The notes beneath the pieces were generated by a model. That model searched no databases. It had not been told where the DNA came from and saw only the letters and a program-made list of their open reading frames with translations. Source: Lewinellaceae bacterium (lineage in GTDB: Bacteria > Bacteroidota > Bacteroidia > Chitinophagales > Saprospiraceae). Taken from it: a stretch of 64,000 bases of DNA. Below, piece after piece: positions 26,965 to 36,775 of this stretch (positions are counted from its first letter, which is position 1; each line of letters opens with the position of its first letter). The stretch is from contig JACJYE010000001.1 of the NCBI GenBank assembly GCA_020636255.1, forward strand, positions 549,501 through 613,500, in the 5' to 3' direction. Both the position numbers and the translations under genes were made by a program.

Positions 26965-28752
26965 TCAGTTAAACAAGCTCACATAACCGAAGTGCACTTT
27001 CGGCGCGCTGAAGTCGATTGGGTTGTCCAGCCGTTTGCCATAGGCCAGGCTCAGGCCGAACAGGCCGACACCCGTTTCGAAAGTGATGCCGGCGCCGAAA
27101 CCATAGGGGCGATCCGTGATATCTTTGACGTTGGTTTTATCTTCCAGATAGGCATAGTCCAGGAAAGTGTATAGGTAAGAATTCTGGCCTATCAGCAGGC
27201 GGTATTCGAAAGTGGCCAGGGCATAGGTGGTGGCAAAGACGGATTCCTCGTCGAAACCGCGCAACAGGTGGTTGCCGCCCAGGCGGAACTGCTCGTTGAA
27301 ATACACCGGTTCCTGCGCGATGATAGCGGCGCCTTGTATGCTGCCCTTGACAGTACTGCGGCTGAAGGCCGGCAGGTACCCATCCAGGCGGGCGCTGAGC
27401 TTATACTGGAAACTGCGCAACGCCAGGCTGTCGTACAGCTCGCCATAACCCAGCTCGACGATGCGGTTGTTGCGCCCGATGCGTTTGAGGCCGGCAGCGC
27501 TGCGCAGGAATGCCGCCCAGCCCTTGCGGGGGTTGTAGCGGTAGTCGAGCCGCTGCCGGGCGTACTCCAGGCCAAAATAGGCATTGCTGACGTCGAGGTT
27601 TGGGGGCAGTTGCCCTTGTTGCATCAGCAATTTTTCGTTGACGGTTAGCAGGGTGGAGGAGCGGTTGTTCCAGAAGGCTTTGAGGTAGTTGCCGCCTTCG
27701 AAGAGGTATTGGATGCCGATATCGGATTCCAGGTCGAGGTAGGTGGTATCGCGCTTGTAGAGGGCGAAGCTCATTCCGGCGCCAAAGGGCAGCCCCAGCA
27801 CATAAGGGTAGTTGAATTGCAACTCCAGCTGCTGCGTCTGCGGGCGTAACTGCTCGAATTCGGCATAGATGCGCTCACCCAGGCCGAACTGGTTCTGTAG
27901 CTCGCCGTTAAAAGTGCCCGTTACCAGCAGGCTGCGGTTGTTTTCCTGCCTGCCCGCTGCGCTTTGTGGCAGCACGCCGATAACGAAATCGAAGCGGCTG
28001 GCACGCTTTTTGTCCAGTAACAAACGAACGGTAGCCTGCCCGCCCAGGAAGTCAACCAGAGGATCCTGGCTGAGCTGCAGGAACGGCAGCTCCCGGATAC
28101 GGTTGCGAATGCGCAACACCTTGCTTTGATCGTAGGGCGCTCCTTCCTGGATACCCAGGTAGTTGCGCAGGTAAACGGGGCTAACCCGGGCATCACCTTC
28201 GACTTCCAGCGCTTTCATCAAGATGAGCGGCCCGCGAGCTACTTTTAGTTGCGCCCGCGCCTGGCCGGCCGCGGTTTCGATGCTGTCCAGCCAGACAGCG
28301 GCAAAGGGATAGCCGTGATTCTCGAGGTACCCCAGCAGGCGCTCCTGAAGCTTTCGCAGCTGATCGTACCGAAAGGGCCGCCCGTGGTAAAGGCGTTCGC
28401 GGAAACCCGCTGCGTTGAGCAGCGCTTCTTCCACATCGCCGCGGCCCAGCTCCAGCCATTCGTAGCGCGGGCCCAGGTGTAGGTAGGCGGTACAGCTGCT
28501 ATCCCGATACACCAGGCTATCGGCCGAGGCTTCAAGAAAAGCATCGGCATGTAACTCGTTGAGGGCCTTTTGCAGATAAGCAGCGATAGCGGCCGTATCG
28601 GCGAAGGCAGCAGGAGGAGAAAGATGGCGCTCTACAAAGGCAGGCGTTGTATCAAGGGGCGCCCACTGAAAAGTGGCCTGGCCCGGGCAGGCAGGAAACA
28701 CAGCTATAAATGCCACGAAAAAAGCCAGGAACCGATACATTAGCCTTTTCAT
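26965..28752 (-). CDS. BamA/TamA-family outer membrane protein
   Basis: A 595-aa protein with signal peptide (MKRLMYRFLAFFVAFIAVFP, with KR before the core). POTRA-like repeats follow (about 90-270), then a surface-antigen D15 beta-barrel to the C-terminus, where it ends in aromatic residues (HFGYVSLFN). The barrel shows GGNHLLRGFDEESVFATT, the Bam family L6-like region with RGF. Such proteins insert or move proteins or lipids across the outer membrane. It is shorter than BamA and stands alone, so it is an accessory family member rather than the essential BamA. The ATG at 28752 is preferred for its basic n-region. Confidence 0.85.
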   Translation of the reverse strand: MKRLMYRFLAFFVAFIAVFPACPGQATFQWAPLDTTPAFVERHLSPPAAFADTAAIAAYLQKALNELHADAFLEASADSLVYRDSSCTAYLHLGPRYEWLELGRGDVEEALLNAAGFRERLYHGRPFRYDQLRKLQERLLGYLENHGYPFAAVWLDSIETAAGQARAQLKVARGPLILMKALEVEGDARVSPVYLRNYLGIQEGAPYDQSKVLRIRNRIRELPFLQLSQDPLVDFLGGQATVRLLLDKKRASRFDFVIGVLPQSAAGRQENNRSLLVTGTFNGELQNQFGLGERIYAEFEQLRPQTQQLELQFNYPYVLGLPFGAGMSFALYKRDTTYLDLESDIGIQYLFEGGNYLKAFWNNRSSTLLTVNEKLLMQQGQLPPNLDVSNAYFGLEYARQRLDYRYNPRKGWAAFLRSAAGLKRIGRNNRIVELGYGELYDSLALRSFQYKLSARLDGYLPAFSRSTVKGSIQGAAIIAQEPVYFNEQFRLGGNHLLRGFDEESVFATTYALATFEYRLLIGQNSYLYTFLDYAYLEDKTNVKDITDRPYGFGAGITFETGVGLFGLSLAYGKRLDNPIDFSAPKVHFGYVSLFN

Positions 28753-28953
28753 AAGCGCACGGTACAAGAAAACGGGTTTATGATCCGTTTTCTTAAACGC
28801 TAAAGTAGCCAGGCAGGCATAATATTAACGGCCAAACAAACCCCTGGCTGTAAAAAACAGCCCCAATGCAGCCCTTTTTTTAAAAAAAAGTCTTTTTTTT
28901 CATCTTTTCACCCCCAAACCAACGTTTACAGTAAATAAAAAACTAAAGAGCTC

Positions 28954-30582
28954 ATGAAGCGAATCCTGAAAGGCCTCGGCATCGTTGCCGTCCTGCTTGT
29001 CGGCATGGCCGTTACCGTCCCACCCAACAACAAGTATTTCGAGATCATCAAGAACCTGGAGATCTTTTCCAACCTCTACAAAGAGATCAACACCTACTAC
29101 GTCGATGATGTCGACCCCGGGCATCTGATGCGCATCGGCATCGACGCCATGATGGAATCGCTCGACCCCTTCACCAACTACATCTCCGAATCCGAGATCG
29201 AAGGCTACCGCTTCATGACGGAAGGAAAATACAACGGTATCGGCGCCGTCAGTAAAAAGATGGGCCGTTACGTAACCATCACTGACCTCTACGAAGGCCA
29301 GGCTGCCGACAAGGCGGGCCTCAAGCCCGGCGACCAGATCATCGCCGTCGACGGGCAGGATGCCGGCGACAAGGACCCCGATGCCATCAACAATATCCTG
29401 CGTGGTTTCCCCGGCACTACTGTTGAACTGGACATTCGCAGGCCGGGCCGCGCCGACGATTTCAAGGTCACCCTGGTGCGTACCGAAGTGCAGGTACCCA
29501 ACGTGCCCTTCTACGGCATGGTCGGCGAAGACATCGGTTACATCGCCCTGACGACCTTTACCCGCGATGCCGGGGCCAACGTAGCCAACGCCCTTAAAGA
29601 CCTCAAAAGCCAGAATCCCGCTCTCAAAGGGGTCATCTTTGACCTGCGCGGCAACGGCGGCGGGCTGCTCAACGAGGCCGTCAACGTCTCCAACGTGTTT
29701 ATCCCCCGCGGCGAGTTGGTGGTGACCACGAAGGGCAAGGTCAAAGATTGGGACCGCAGCTTCAGCACCATGGGCCAGGCCGTCGATACCGACATCCCGC
29801 TCGTTGTGCTGATCAATAAGAATTCCGCTTCGGCTTCCGAGATCGTCAGCGGTGTTATCCAGGATTACGACCGCGGCGTGCTGATGGGCCAGCGTTCCTA
29901 TGGCAAAGGCCTGGTACAGAACACCCGCGACATCGGCTACAACTCCAAACTGAAGCTCACGACCGCCAAGTATTATATTCCCAGCGGCCGCTGTATCCAG
30001 AGCGTTGAATACAAAGACGGCGAACCGGTGCATATCCCCGACGAAAAGCGCACGCCTTTCAAAACGCATAACGGGCGCACCGTGCTCGACGGGGGCGGCG
30101 TTAAGCCGGATATTATGGTCGACGAGTTCTCCAGCGAGCCCGTCGTAAAGAGCCTGCTGGAACAGGACCTCATCTTCCACTACGTCACCGAGTATTGCCT
30201 CCACCACGACAGCATCGCCTCCATCGAGGGTTTCCACTTTACCGATTTTGACGGCTTCCTGGATTTCCTGGGCCAGAAACAATTCGACTACGATACGGAG
30301 AGTGAAAAACTGCTGAAACAACTACAAAAGAAAAGCTCCGAGGAAGGTTATGCCCTGGAAGCACAGATCGGGCAGCTGGAAGCGAGCATCGAGTCCACCA
30401 AAAAGGACGAGCTCGTTCAGAACAAGACGGCTATCATCGACCTGATCGAAAAGGAGATCGCCAGCCGTTATTTCTATCAAAAAGGAAAGATCCAGATGGG
30501 CCTGCGCAATGACGCCGAGATCCAACAGGCTAAGTCACTGCTGAATAAATCAGGGGATTACGAAAACCTGCTGAAAGGATAA
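28954..30582 (+). CDS. S41-family C-terminal processing protease
   Basis: A 542-aa CtpA/Prc-type serine protease. One N-terminal hydrophobic segment (6-23) anchors or exports it. A PDZ domain lies at about 95-180 (substrate groove near YNGIGAV) and the S41 catalytic domain after it. The Ser/Lys dyad is visible: Ser293 in NSASASEI and Lys318 in SYGKGLVQ, with the 25-residue spacing of E. coli Tsp, plus Gln322. It trims or degrades periplasmic proteins from their C-termini. The C-terminal 150 residues are helical and charged. It stands alone and is followed by a strong hairpin. Confidence 0.94.
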   Translation: MKRILKGLGIVAVLLVGMAVTVPPNNKYFEIIKNLEIFSNLYKEINTYYVDDVDPGHLMRIGIDAMMESLDPFTNYISESEIEGYRFMTEGKYNGIGAVSKKMGRYVTITDLYEGQAADKAGLKPGDQIIAVDGQDAGDKDPDAINNILRGFPGTTVELDIRRPGRADDFKVTLVRTEVQVPNVPFYGMVGEDIGYIALTTFTRDAGANVANALKDLKSQNPALKGVIFDLRGNGGGLLNEAVNVSNVFIPRGELVVTTKGKVKDWDRSFSTMGQAVDTDIPLVVLINKNSASASEIVSGVIQDYDRGVLMGQRSYGKGLVQNTRDIGYNSKLKLTTAKYYIPSGRCIQSVEYKDGEPVHIPDEKRTPFKTHNGRTVLDGGGVKPDIMVDEFSSEPVVKSLLEQDLIFHYVTEYCLHHDSIASIEGFHFTDFDGFLDFLGQKQFDYDTESEKLLKQLQKKSSEEGYALEAQIGQLEASIESTKKDELVQNKTAIIDLIEKEIASRYFYQKGKIQMGLRNDAEIQQAKSLLNKSGDYENLLKG

Positions 30583-30605
30583 CCCGGCCCCGAAAATAGT
30601 ACGAC

Positions 30606-30640
30606 AACGGCGCAACCGGAGAAGATCCGGTTGCGCCGTT
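30606..30640. terminator. Long hairpin between convergent genes
   Basis: A perfect 15-bp stem (30606-30620 with 30626-30640; loop GAAGA) lies 23 bases after the S41 protease stop and 43 bases before the stop of the dehydrogenase on the other strand. Neither side has a classic T-run, so it may stop transcription from both sides by the stem alone or protect the RNA ends. Confidence 0.55.
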
Positions 30641-30682
30641 CAGTTATCAAGAAACGCTGCCCCCCCTCTACCCTCTGGCAGC

Positions 30683-32140
30683 CTATATCCCTCCAAAGCA
30701 CAAATACTTCACTTCCATAAACTCCTCCAGCCCGTACTTCGAGCCTTCCCGCCCGATGCCGCTCTCCTTCACCCCGCCAAAGGGAGCCACGGCTGTAGAG
30801 ACCATACCGGTGTTGATGCCCACCATGCCGTATTCCAGCGCTTCGGCCACCCGCCATACCCGGCCCACATCGCGGCCGTAGAAATAGGACGCCAGGCCGT
30901 ATTGCGTGGCATTGGCGGCTGCAATGGCTTCCGCTTCGTCTTTGAAGCGGTAAACCGGCGCCACCGGGCCGAATATCTCCTCGTTCGTCAGCTTCATGTT
31001 TTCATCGACGTCAGCGAGCACGGTTGGCTGGTAGAAGGTGCCGCCCAGCTCGTGCTTGCCGCCGCCGGTGACCACGCGGGCGCCTTTCTCCACGGCGTCC
31101 TCCACCAGATATTCTACCTTTTCGAGCGCCGCCTTGTTGATGAGAGGGCCAATGCTTACACCCGCTTCCAATCCGGAGCCCACCCTTTGCTGTGCAACGG
31201 CCCGGGCCAGTTTTTCCACAAATTCGTCATAGATGCCGGCCTGTGCGTACAGGCGGTTGGCGCATACGCAGGTCTGGCCGGCATTGCGGTATTTGGAGGC
31301 TATAGCGCCGGCCACCGCTTCGTCGATGTCGGCATCGTCGAAAACGATGAAAGGGGCGTTGCCGCCCAATTCCAGTGAAATCTTCTTGACGGTACCGGCG
31401 CATTGCTCCATCAGCAGTTTGCCGACCTCCGTGGAGCCGGTAAAGGACAATTTCCGGACGATGGGGTTAGCCGTCATCTCTCCACCTACGGCGGCGGGAT
31501 CGCTGGTGGTGACGATATTCAAAACCCCGGCTGGGAAGCCTGCTCGTTCCGCCAATTCGGCCAGGGCGAGTGCGGAAAGCGGGGTATCTTCCGCCGGTTT
31601 GATCACCACAGTGCAGCCGGCCGCCAGCGCCGGCGCCACCTTGCGGGTGATCATGGCGTTGGGAAAGTTCCAGGGCGTAATGGCGGCTACGACGCCGATA
31701 GGCTGTTTGATCACGACGATGCGCTTATCGGCGCCGTGGCCGGGGATCACGTCGCCATAGGCGCGTTTGGCCTCTTCGGCGAACCACTCGACGAAAGAAG
31801 CGCCATAGGCGATCTCGCCTTTGGCTTCCGCCAGCGGCTTTCCTTGTTCGGTAGTGAGGATCAGGCCCAGGCTTTCCACGCTGGCCATCTGCAATTCGTA
31901 CCAGCGCCGGAGGATGGCAGAACGCTCGCCAGCGGCCCTTTCCCGCCAGCCTGGCAGGGCATCCCGCGCAGCTTCGATGGCGCGGCGGGTTTCGGCGGCG
32001 CCCATATCCGGCACTTCGGCGATGAGTTCACCATCGGCGGGGTTGTAGATGGGGTAGGTTTGGCGGTTATCGGCATTCACCCACTTGCCGTTGAGGTAAG
32101 CCTGGGTGCGGAATAAAGCGGAATCTGGTAAGGCGAGCAT
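30683..32140 (-). CDS. gabD: NAD(P)-dependent succinate-semialdehyde dehydrogenase
   Basis: A 485-aa aldehyde dehydrogenase closest in pattern to GabD, which oxidises succinate semialdehyde to succinate. The motifs are TPWNFPNAMITRKVAPALAA, FTGSTEVGKLL (cofactor loop), ELGGNAPFIVFDDAD (general-base Glu) and GQTCVCANR (nucleophile Cys, preceding a second Cys as in GabD). The length is normal. It stands alone with no GABA transaminase nearby, so its source of semialdehyde is not shown; related semialdehydes remain possible. It is divergent from the YdeI-like gene. Confidence 0.9.
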   Translation of the reverse strand: MLALPDSALFRTQAYLNGKWVNADNRQTYPIYNPADGELIAEVPDMGAAETRRAIEAARDALPGWRERAAGERSAILRRWYELQMASVESLGLILTTEQGKPLAEAKGEIAYGASFVEWFAEEAKRAYGDVIPGHGADKRIVVIKQPIGVVAAITPWNFPNAMITRKVAPALAAGCTVVIKPAEDTPLSALALAELAERAGFPAGVLNIVTTSDPAAVGGEMTANPIVRKLSFTGSTEVGKLLMEQCAGTVKKISLELGGNAPFIVFDDADIDEAVAGAIASKYRNAGQTCVCANRLYAQAGIYDEFVEKLARAVAQQRVGSGLEAGVSIGPLINKAALEKVEYLVEDAVEKGARVVTGGGKHELGGTFYQPTVLADVDENMKLTNEEIFGPVAPVYRFKDEAEAIAAANATQYGLASYFYGRDVGRVWRVAEALEYGMVGINTGMVSTAVAPFGGVKESGIGREGSKYGLEEFMEVKYLCFGGI

Positions 32141-32290
32141 AAGTTATTCATTTCACTACTAAGGAATCCTCAAAAAACAGTCAACTTATTTATTGAACAC
32201 TACTAATTGTACGAATGGAGGCCAGGCTTTGTTCATAGGATGTTCTTATATTACCTCACTCCTTTTCAAAAACCGCAAAGGCCTATAATC

Positions 32291-32866
32291 ATGGAGATCT
32301 CCGAAGTATTCTACCCAAAAACCAGGCCGGAATGGCGCGAGTGGCTGGAAGCCTACCATCGGGAAAAACCGGAAGTCTGGGTACGCATTTTCAGAAAGGC
32401 TAGTGGAAAACCCTCCCTGCCCTACGACGACCTCGTAGAGGAATGCCTGTGTTTCGGTTGGATCGATGGCGTCGTTAAAAAGCTCGACGAAGAAAGCCGG
32501 GTGCAGCGCATCAGCCCCCGCCGGAAGAAGAGTTTCCTATCGGAGCTCAACCGCCAAAGAGTGTGGAAACTCCAGAAAATGGGCCTGATGACTCCCGCCG
32601 GCCTGGCGCCCATCGAAAGCCAGGTAGGCTCGCCCGACGACCCGTTGGAAGTCCCCGAATGGATAACGCAACAACTGAAGGAAGACCCCCTGGTTTGGGA
32701 TAACTTCCAGCAGTTCTCGCATTTTTATAAACGCCTCAAAATAGGCTGGATCAAGGAATGTGGCCCCCGCCGGCAGGACGAAGCCCAGAGACGGCTGAGC
32801 TACCTGCTGAAAATGACGAAAGCCGGAAAAATGTACGGCACCATTCCGCTGGAGGATTGGCTGTAG
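32291..32866 (+). CDS. YdeI/OmpD-associated-like family protein
   Basis: A 191-aa cytoplasmic protein of the YdeI family (bacteriocin-protection type). It opens with a segment typical of the family (WREWLEAYHREKPEVWVRIF) and the hallmark ECLCFGWIDGVVKKLDEE, followed by ISPRRKKSFLS. The ATG at 32291 is chosen; the upstream extension to 32207 begins with TTG and has no family likeness. Function is not known in detail. It is a single gene between two minus-strand genes. Confidence 0.82.
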   Translation: MEISEVFYPKTRPEWREWLEAYHREKPEVWVRIFRKASGKPSLPYDDLVEECLCFGWIDGVVKKLDEESRVQRISPRRKKSFLSELNRQRVWKLQKMGLMTPAGLAPIESQVGSPDDPLEVPEWITQQLKEDPLVWDNFQQFSHFYKRLKIGWIKECGPRRQDEAQRRLSYLLKMTKAGKMYGTIPLEDWL

Positions 32867-32952
32867 CTCAGCGCTCAGCATGCCATTTCAACGGAGTTTC
32901 CATCTCTCGCCCAACAGGCAGATAGCTATATATCACGGACAACGCCCGCGGA

Positions 32953-35157
32953 CTACAACCGGAAGGTATACGTATACTTCATCACCACTGCCCGGGCGCT
33001 GGAAAACGGCAAATGCGGAACCTCCCGCTCCCGGCCGCCATTCAGCAGGTCGTTGTATACGATATAGAGGTCGTTGCCCTCGCGGGGATTGTACCGAAGG
33101 CGGATGTTGCCCGCGTAGTTGGATTCCAGGCTATTGTACTGCAAAAAGGCGGCGACGGAGAAGCGGGTATTGAGCATATACAGCCCCTTGAGGCGCGCAA
33201 GGTGGGTATTCAGGCGTTGGCCCCGCTCCTGAAAATCAGCGTGGTTGAACCCGTAGAAGCCGTCCAGCTCAAAATGGGAAGACAGCTTAACCCGCGGGTT
33301 CAACCCCACCGAAAACAAATAGCCGTCATAGAACCTGCCGGCGGTAAACTCTGAATAAAAGCCCACGAGGCTGTTGTAGGGAGAATAAGCAAAACCTGTA
33401 ATGTTGGAAAAATCATAGGCCCCGATGGGAATGTGCACTTCATCCGATAGCTCGAAGGTGTCCGTTACGTATTCATGGTCAATGGTGAGGGCACACTGGC
33501 CGCCCCACCCGTTTTTGGTTTCGAACTGCCCGCCTGCCGAAAGAATGCCTGTTTCCGTGCGTTTCGAGCCATTATTTTGTACCCCAAGCCCCTTCAGAAA
33601 AGCCTGCACCCGCAGTAGCTTTGACGATTCTTCCATCAGCCACCCGTAGGCTATCTTCGGCTCCAGGCTGGTGTAGTTTTCCCTCAGCTCGAACCCTATT
33701 CCGGGCTTGTAATCGCTGCCCGCCCGCGAAAAGCTCAGGTTGTAGCTAAAACCATCATATCTGCGCCGCTCCCAGTTGAGGTAAGCCCGCGCCGGCTGGG
33801 TAGAGAACAACTGATTGGCCTTGCCATCCTCAAAGCTCTGGGCCCAGCGGGCAGTCAGGTAATCATCACCAATGAGCCGGATGATGCCGTCCAGGCCGTA
33901 GGCCGTATTATAGCTGCCTTTGAAGTCCATGCGGTTGGTAATAATACCCCCAACATAGGAATTCCGGTTCCAAACCTGCTTGCGCAGGCGCAGCAGGCCG
34001 AAGTTCTCCGAGCCCAGGCCTTCGGAAGCCGCCGTCTGCATATTGAGAAAGCCCAGGTCATATTTACCGGCACGCCCTACCAGGCGGGCGCCGCCATAGA
34101 TGCGCACCGGCCCTTCATCCTCGTTGATGCCTATGGTGCGGCTGTAAAACAGCCGGTTGAAACCGTCGAAACTGAAATCGAAAATACTGGCCCGCTCCTG
34201 GAAGAAAAGCCGCTTTTCCGGGAAAAAAAGGCTGAAGCGGGTGAGGTTCACCTGCTCATCATCAGCTTCTACCTGTGCGAAGTCAGTATTAGCGGTGATA
34301 TCCAGCGTGAGGTTACTGGTAATGCCGTACTTGAGGTCCAAACCAGCTTCGAGTACGGGGCCCTTGTCTTTAAGGTACATGGTTTCTGTTTCATCCAGCT
34401 CAAAGCGCTGTTCCAGCCCACCCAGAATGTAAGGCGCCAGGTATAAAGGCTTACTGCTCCGCACCCCGCGGAAACGGAATTCCTGGGCCTGCGATGGTTT
34501 CCACCCGCTCATTCCTCCCCAGTTGAGCGGAATGAGCGGATAAATGCTCACTTCATTTTTCGCAGCGATATACCACCAGGTAATGATCCCCATGACGGCC
34601 TCGCCTTCCCGGTCCTGAAACCGGAGGCTGCTCCATGGAATGCGTATTTCCGCGAACCAGCCTTCGTCAGTGTAGGTGGTTGCCGCATCCCAGAAGGTAT
34701 TCCAGTCGGTGCTCATGTTTGCCTCCGTCAGGGCGTCGTTCCACACTACGCCGTCCCAGCGCAGGCCCGTAGGTGTGGTAAAAAAAGCCACGGCGTTTTC
34801 TTTGTCCAGGTAGCTGTCGATGATAATCCCGAAGTAGTCCGTCGTGCCATCCATAGCATCGCGCTTATAAGTAGTGGGGCGCAGATAGGAAGCCGAGCTC
34901 AGATAAAGCTTGCCGCCGAGGTAAAGGTATTCATCATCATAGGCCAGAAGAACAACGGCCCGCTCAGAGGGTTCTACGCCGAATAACGGTACCTGCATTT
35001 TGTAGGGCAGCGGCACTACGTCCAGCCATGCGTTTTCATCCAATACGCCATCGATGGCAATGGTTCCTGATAGCCTGGTGGCATCAACGATCTCCTGGCC
35101 TGTGAGTGGGCTGCCCAACAGCAACAAAGGCCATAACCAGTAAAGGGCATGATTCAT
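32953..35157 (-). CDS. DUF5916 outer membrane protein with CBM9-like N-terminal domain
   Basis: A 734-aa exported protein. The ATG at 35157 gives a clean signal peptide (ALYWLWPLLLLGSPLTGQ). A carbohydrate-binding family 9-like beta sandwich follows (about 25-210, with IDGVLDENAWLD), then a long region ending in a beta barrel with C-terminal aromatic residues (VMKYTYTFRL). This layout defines the DUF5916 family, common in Bacteroidota and of unknown function; members are thought to be surface or outer membrane proteins. The longer frame to 35199 is rejected. It diverges from the MATE gene, so the 112 bases between hold both promoters. Confidence 0.85.
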   Translation of the reverse strand: MNHALYWLWPLLLLGSPLTGQEIVDATRLSGTIAIDGVLDENAWLDVVPLPYKMQVPLFGVEPSERAVVLLAYDDEYLYLGGKLYLSSASYLRPTTYKRDAMDGTTDYFGIIIDSYLDKENAVAFFTTPTGLRWDGVVWNDALTEANMSTDWNTFWDAATTYTDEGWFAEIRIPWSSLRFQDREGEAVMGIITWWYIAAKNEVSIYPLIPLNWGGMSGWKPSQAQEFRFRGVRSSKPLYLAPYILGGLEQRFELDETETMYLKDKGPVLEAGLDLKYGITSNLTLDITANTDFAQVEADDEQVNLTRFSLFFPEKRLFFQERASIFDFSFDGFNRLFYSRTIGINEDEGPVRIYGGARLVGRAGKYDLGFLNMQTAASEGLGSENFGLLRLRKQVWNRNSYVGGIITNRMDFKGSYNTAYGLDGIIRLIGDDYLTARWAQSFEDGKANQLFSTQPARAYLNWERRRYDGFSYNLSFSRAGSDYKPGIGFELRENYTSLEPKIAYGWLMEESSKLLRVQAFLKGLGVQNNGSKRTETGILSAGGQFETKNGWGGQCALTIDHEYVTDTFELSDEVHIPIGAYDFSNITGFAYSPYNSLVGFYSEFTAGRFYDGYLFSVGLNPRVKLSSHFELDGFYGFNHADFQERGQRLNTHLARLKGLYMLNTRFSVAAFLQYNSLESNYAGNIRLRYNPREGNDLYIVYNDLLNGGREREVPHLPFSSARAVVMKYTYTFRL

Positions 35158-35269
35158 ATTCTGAACGGGGCTTCCAATTGCCGATATATGAAAATACAAC
35201 TTCTACAGCCGATAAGTGCTAAATTAGCGCCCTTATTTGCATTGCTGTTTAAGTGCAAAACCGAACCTG

Positions 35270-36613
35270 ATGTGGAACGAAGTCCGGCACACCTTGCGCC
35301 TGGGATGGCCGATCATCCTGGGCAACCTCACACAGATGATGCTGGGGGTCATCGACAGTGCTATGGTAGGCGCCATCCACAGCAGCCAGCTGGCGGCAGC
35401 TTCCTTTGTGAACAATATCATTACGGTCCCCTTTATCCTGGGCATCGGGCTCACAATGGCCATTTCTCCGCTGGTAGCCAATGCCATGGGCGAAGGCGAT
35501 AGTGACAAGCCCATGCGCATCCTCTACAACGGCCTTTGGGTGGTAGGCATCGCGACCCTGCTGCTGGCTGTCGCCATACACCTGGGTGTCGGCATCGTTT
35601 ACCACATGGGCCAGGACCTGATCGTGGCGGAACTGTCGAAAAAGTATCTCGTTTGGATGGCTTGGGGCATGGTGCCTATGGTGCTGTTCATCGGTATGAA
35701 GCAGTTTGCCGACGGCCTGGGAAAAACGAAAGCACCAATGTATATCGCCCTGGCATCCCTCCCGCTTAATGTCCTGCTCAACTACATGTTCATCTTCGGT
35801 AAGCTGGGCGCACCCAGACTGGAACTGGAAGGCGCCGGTATAGGTACGCTTATATCCAGAATTGCCATCCTGGCCGCCATCGCTTTGCTCATTTTCCGGT
35901 CGAAAGGGTTTTCGCCCTATCGACGGCATTTGCACGAACAATTGCGGTTAAAAAAGGGCCGCCTGCGCGATATCGTGCGCATCGGCATCCCCTCGGCACT
36001 GCAGTACGGCATGGAGGCCGGGTCCTTTGCCGTATCGGGCATCATGGCGGGATGGCTGGGTTACACCCAGCAGGCAGCACACCAGATCGCACTAGGCCTG
36101 GCGTCGGTTACTTTCATGGTGTCACTAGGTATCAGCGTGGCTGGCAGCATACGGGTAGCTTATGCTCATGGGAAAAGAGATTGGGCCGGCGCCCGGAGCA
36201 TCGGCAAAACGACGCTGGTTATGGCAGTGGCCTACGGCTTGTTCTGCGCTTTGCTATTCATCGTGGGGCGCCATCACCTGCCGCTGTTGTTCAACGACGA
36301 GGCAGAGGTGCTGTCCTTCTCGGCCATGCTCCTCCTGCTGGCCGCTGTTTTTCAGATATCCGACTCGGTACAGGCCGTTGGCGTCGGCCTGCTGCGCGGT
36401 ATTCAGGATGTGCGGATACCCACTGTTTTCGTAGGCGTAGCTTACTGGGCAATCGGCATCCCGACCGGCTATTGGCTGGCCTTCCACGCCGGCATGGAAA
36501 TATCGGGCATCTGGACGGGCTTCATAGCCGGGCTCAGCGCCAGCGCGCTGTTGCTCACAGTGCGGTTCTTGCGTTTATCAAAAGCCGCTAAAAACCGTAT
36601 GGCGCCAGGCTGA
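35270..36613 (+). CDS. MATE-family multidrug efflux transporter
   Basis: A 447-aa inner membrane protein with about 12 hydrophobic segments in two similar halves. The N-terminal LGWPIILGNLTQMMLGVIDSAMVGAI is the MATE signature, and the second half begins near GIPSALQYGMEAGSFAVSGIMAGWLG. MATE pumps (NorM class) export cationic drugs and metabolites using Na+ or H+ gradients. The ATG at 35270 is preferred over an in-frame TTG at 35237. It is a single gene with no regulator beside it, so the substrate is unknown. Confidence 0.93.
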   Translation: MWNEVRHTLRLGWPIILGNLTQMMLGVIDSAMVGAIHSSQLAAASFVNNIITVPFILGIGLTMAISPLVANAMGEGDSDKPMRILYNGLWVVGIATLLLAVAIHLGVGIVYHMGQDLIVAELSKKYLVWMAWGMVPMVLFIGMKQFADGLGKTKAPMYIALASLPLNVLLNYMFIFGKLGAPRLELEGAGIGTLISRIAILAAIALLIFRSKGFSPYRRHLHEQLRLKKGRLRDIVRIGIPSALQYGMEAGSFAVSGIMAGWLGYTQQAAHQIALGLASVTFMVSLGISVAGSIRVAYAHGKRDWAGARSIGKTTLVMAVAYGLFCALLFIVGRHHLPLLFNDEAEVLSFSAMLLLLAAVFQISDSVQAVGVGLLRGIQDVRIPTVFVGVAYWAIGIPTGYWLAFHAGMEISGIWTGFIAGLSASALLLTVRFLRLSKAAKNRMAPG

Positions 36614-36775
36614 TAAATATCAGCTGATCCCAGTAACAAAGCTCATTGAACGACTGCCTCAATAAGCTTAGCATTAACCCAGCTACCGGCCCGCTCTTCC
36701 AGTGGGCATGGCCTCACTTCCTGAAAATCCGCCAAGCCGTGCTTCTCGGCTAGTTAATCAACCAAATCGAACGAC

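Noticed and set aside
28900..30321. Antisense open frame of 473 codons opposite the S41 protease
   Set aside because: It lies wholly opposite a gene with intact catalytic motifs; its translation is repetitive in Val/Gly/Asp and matches no family. It is a product of codon bias.
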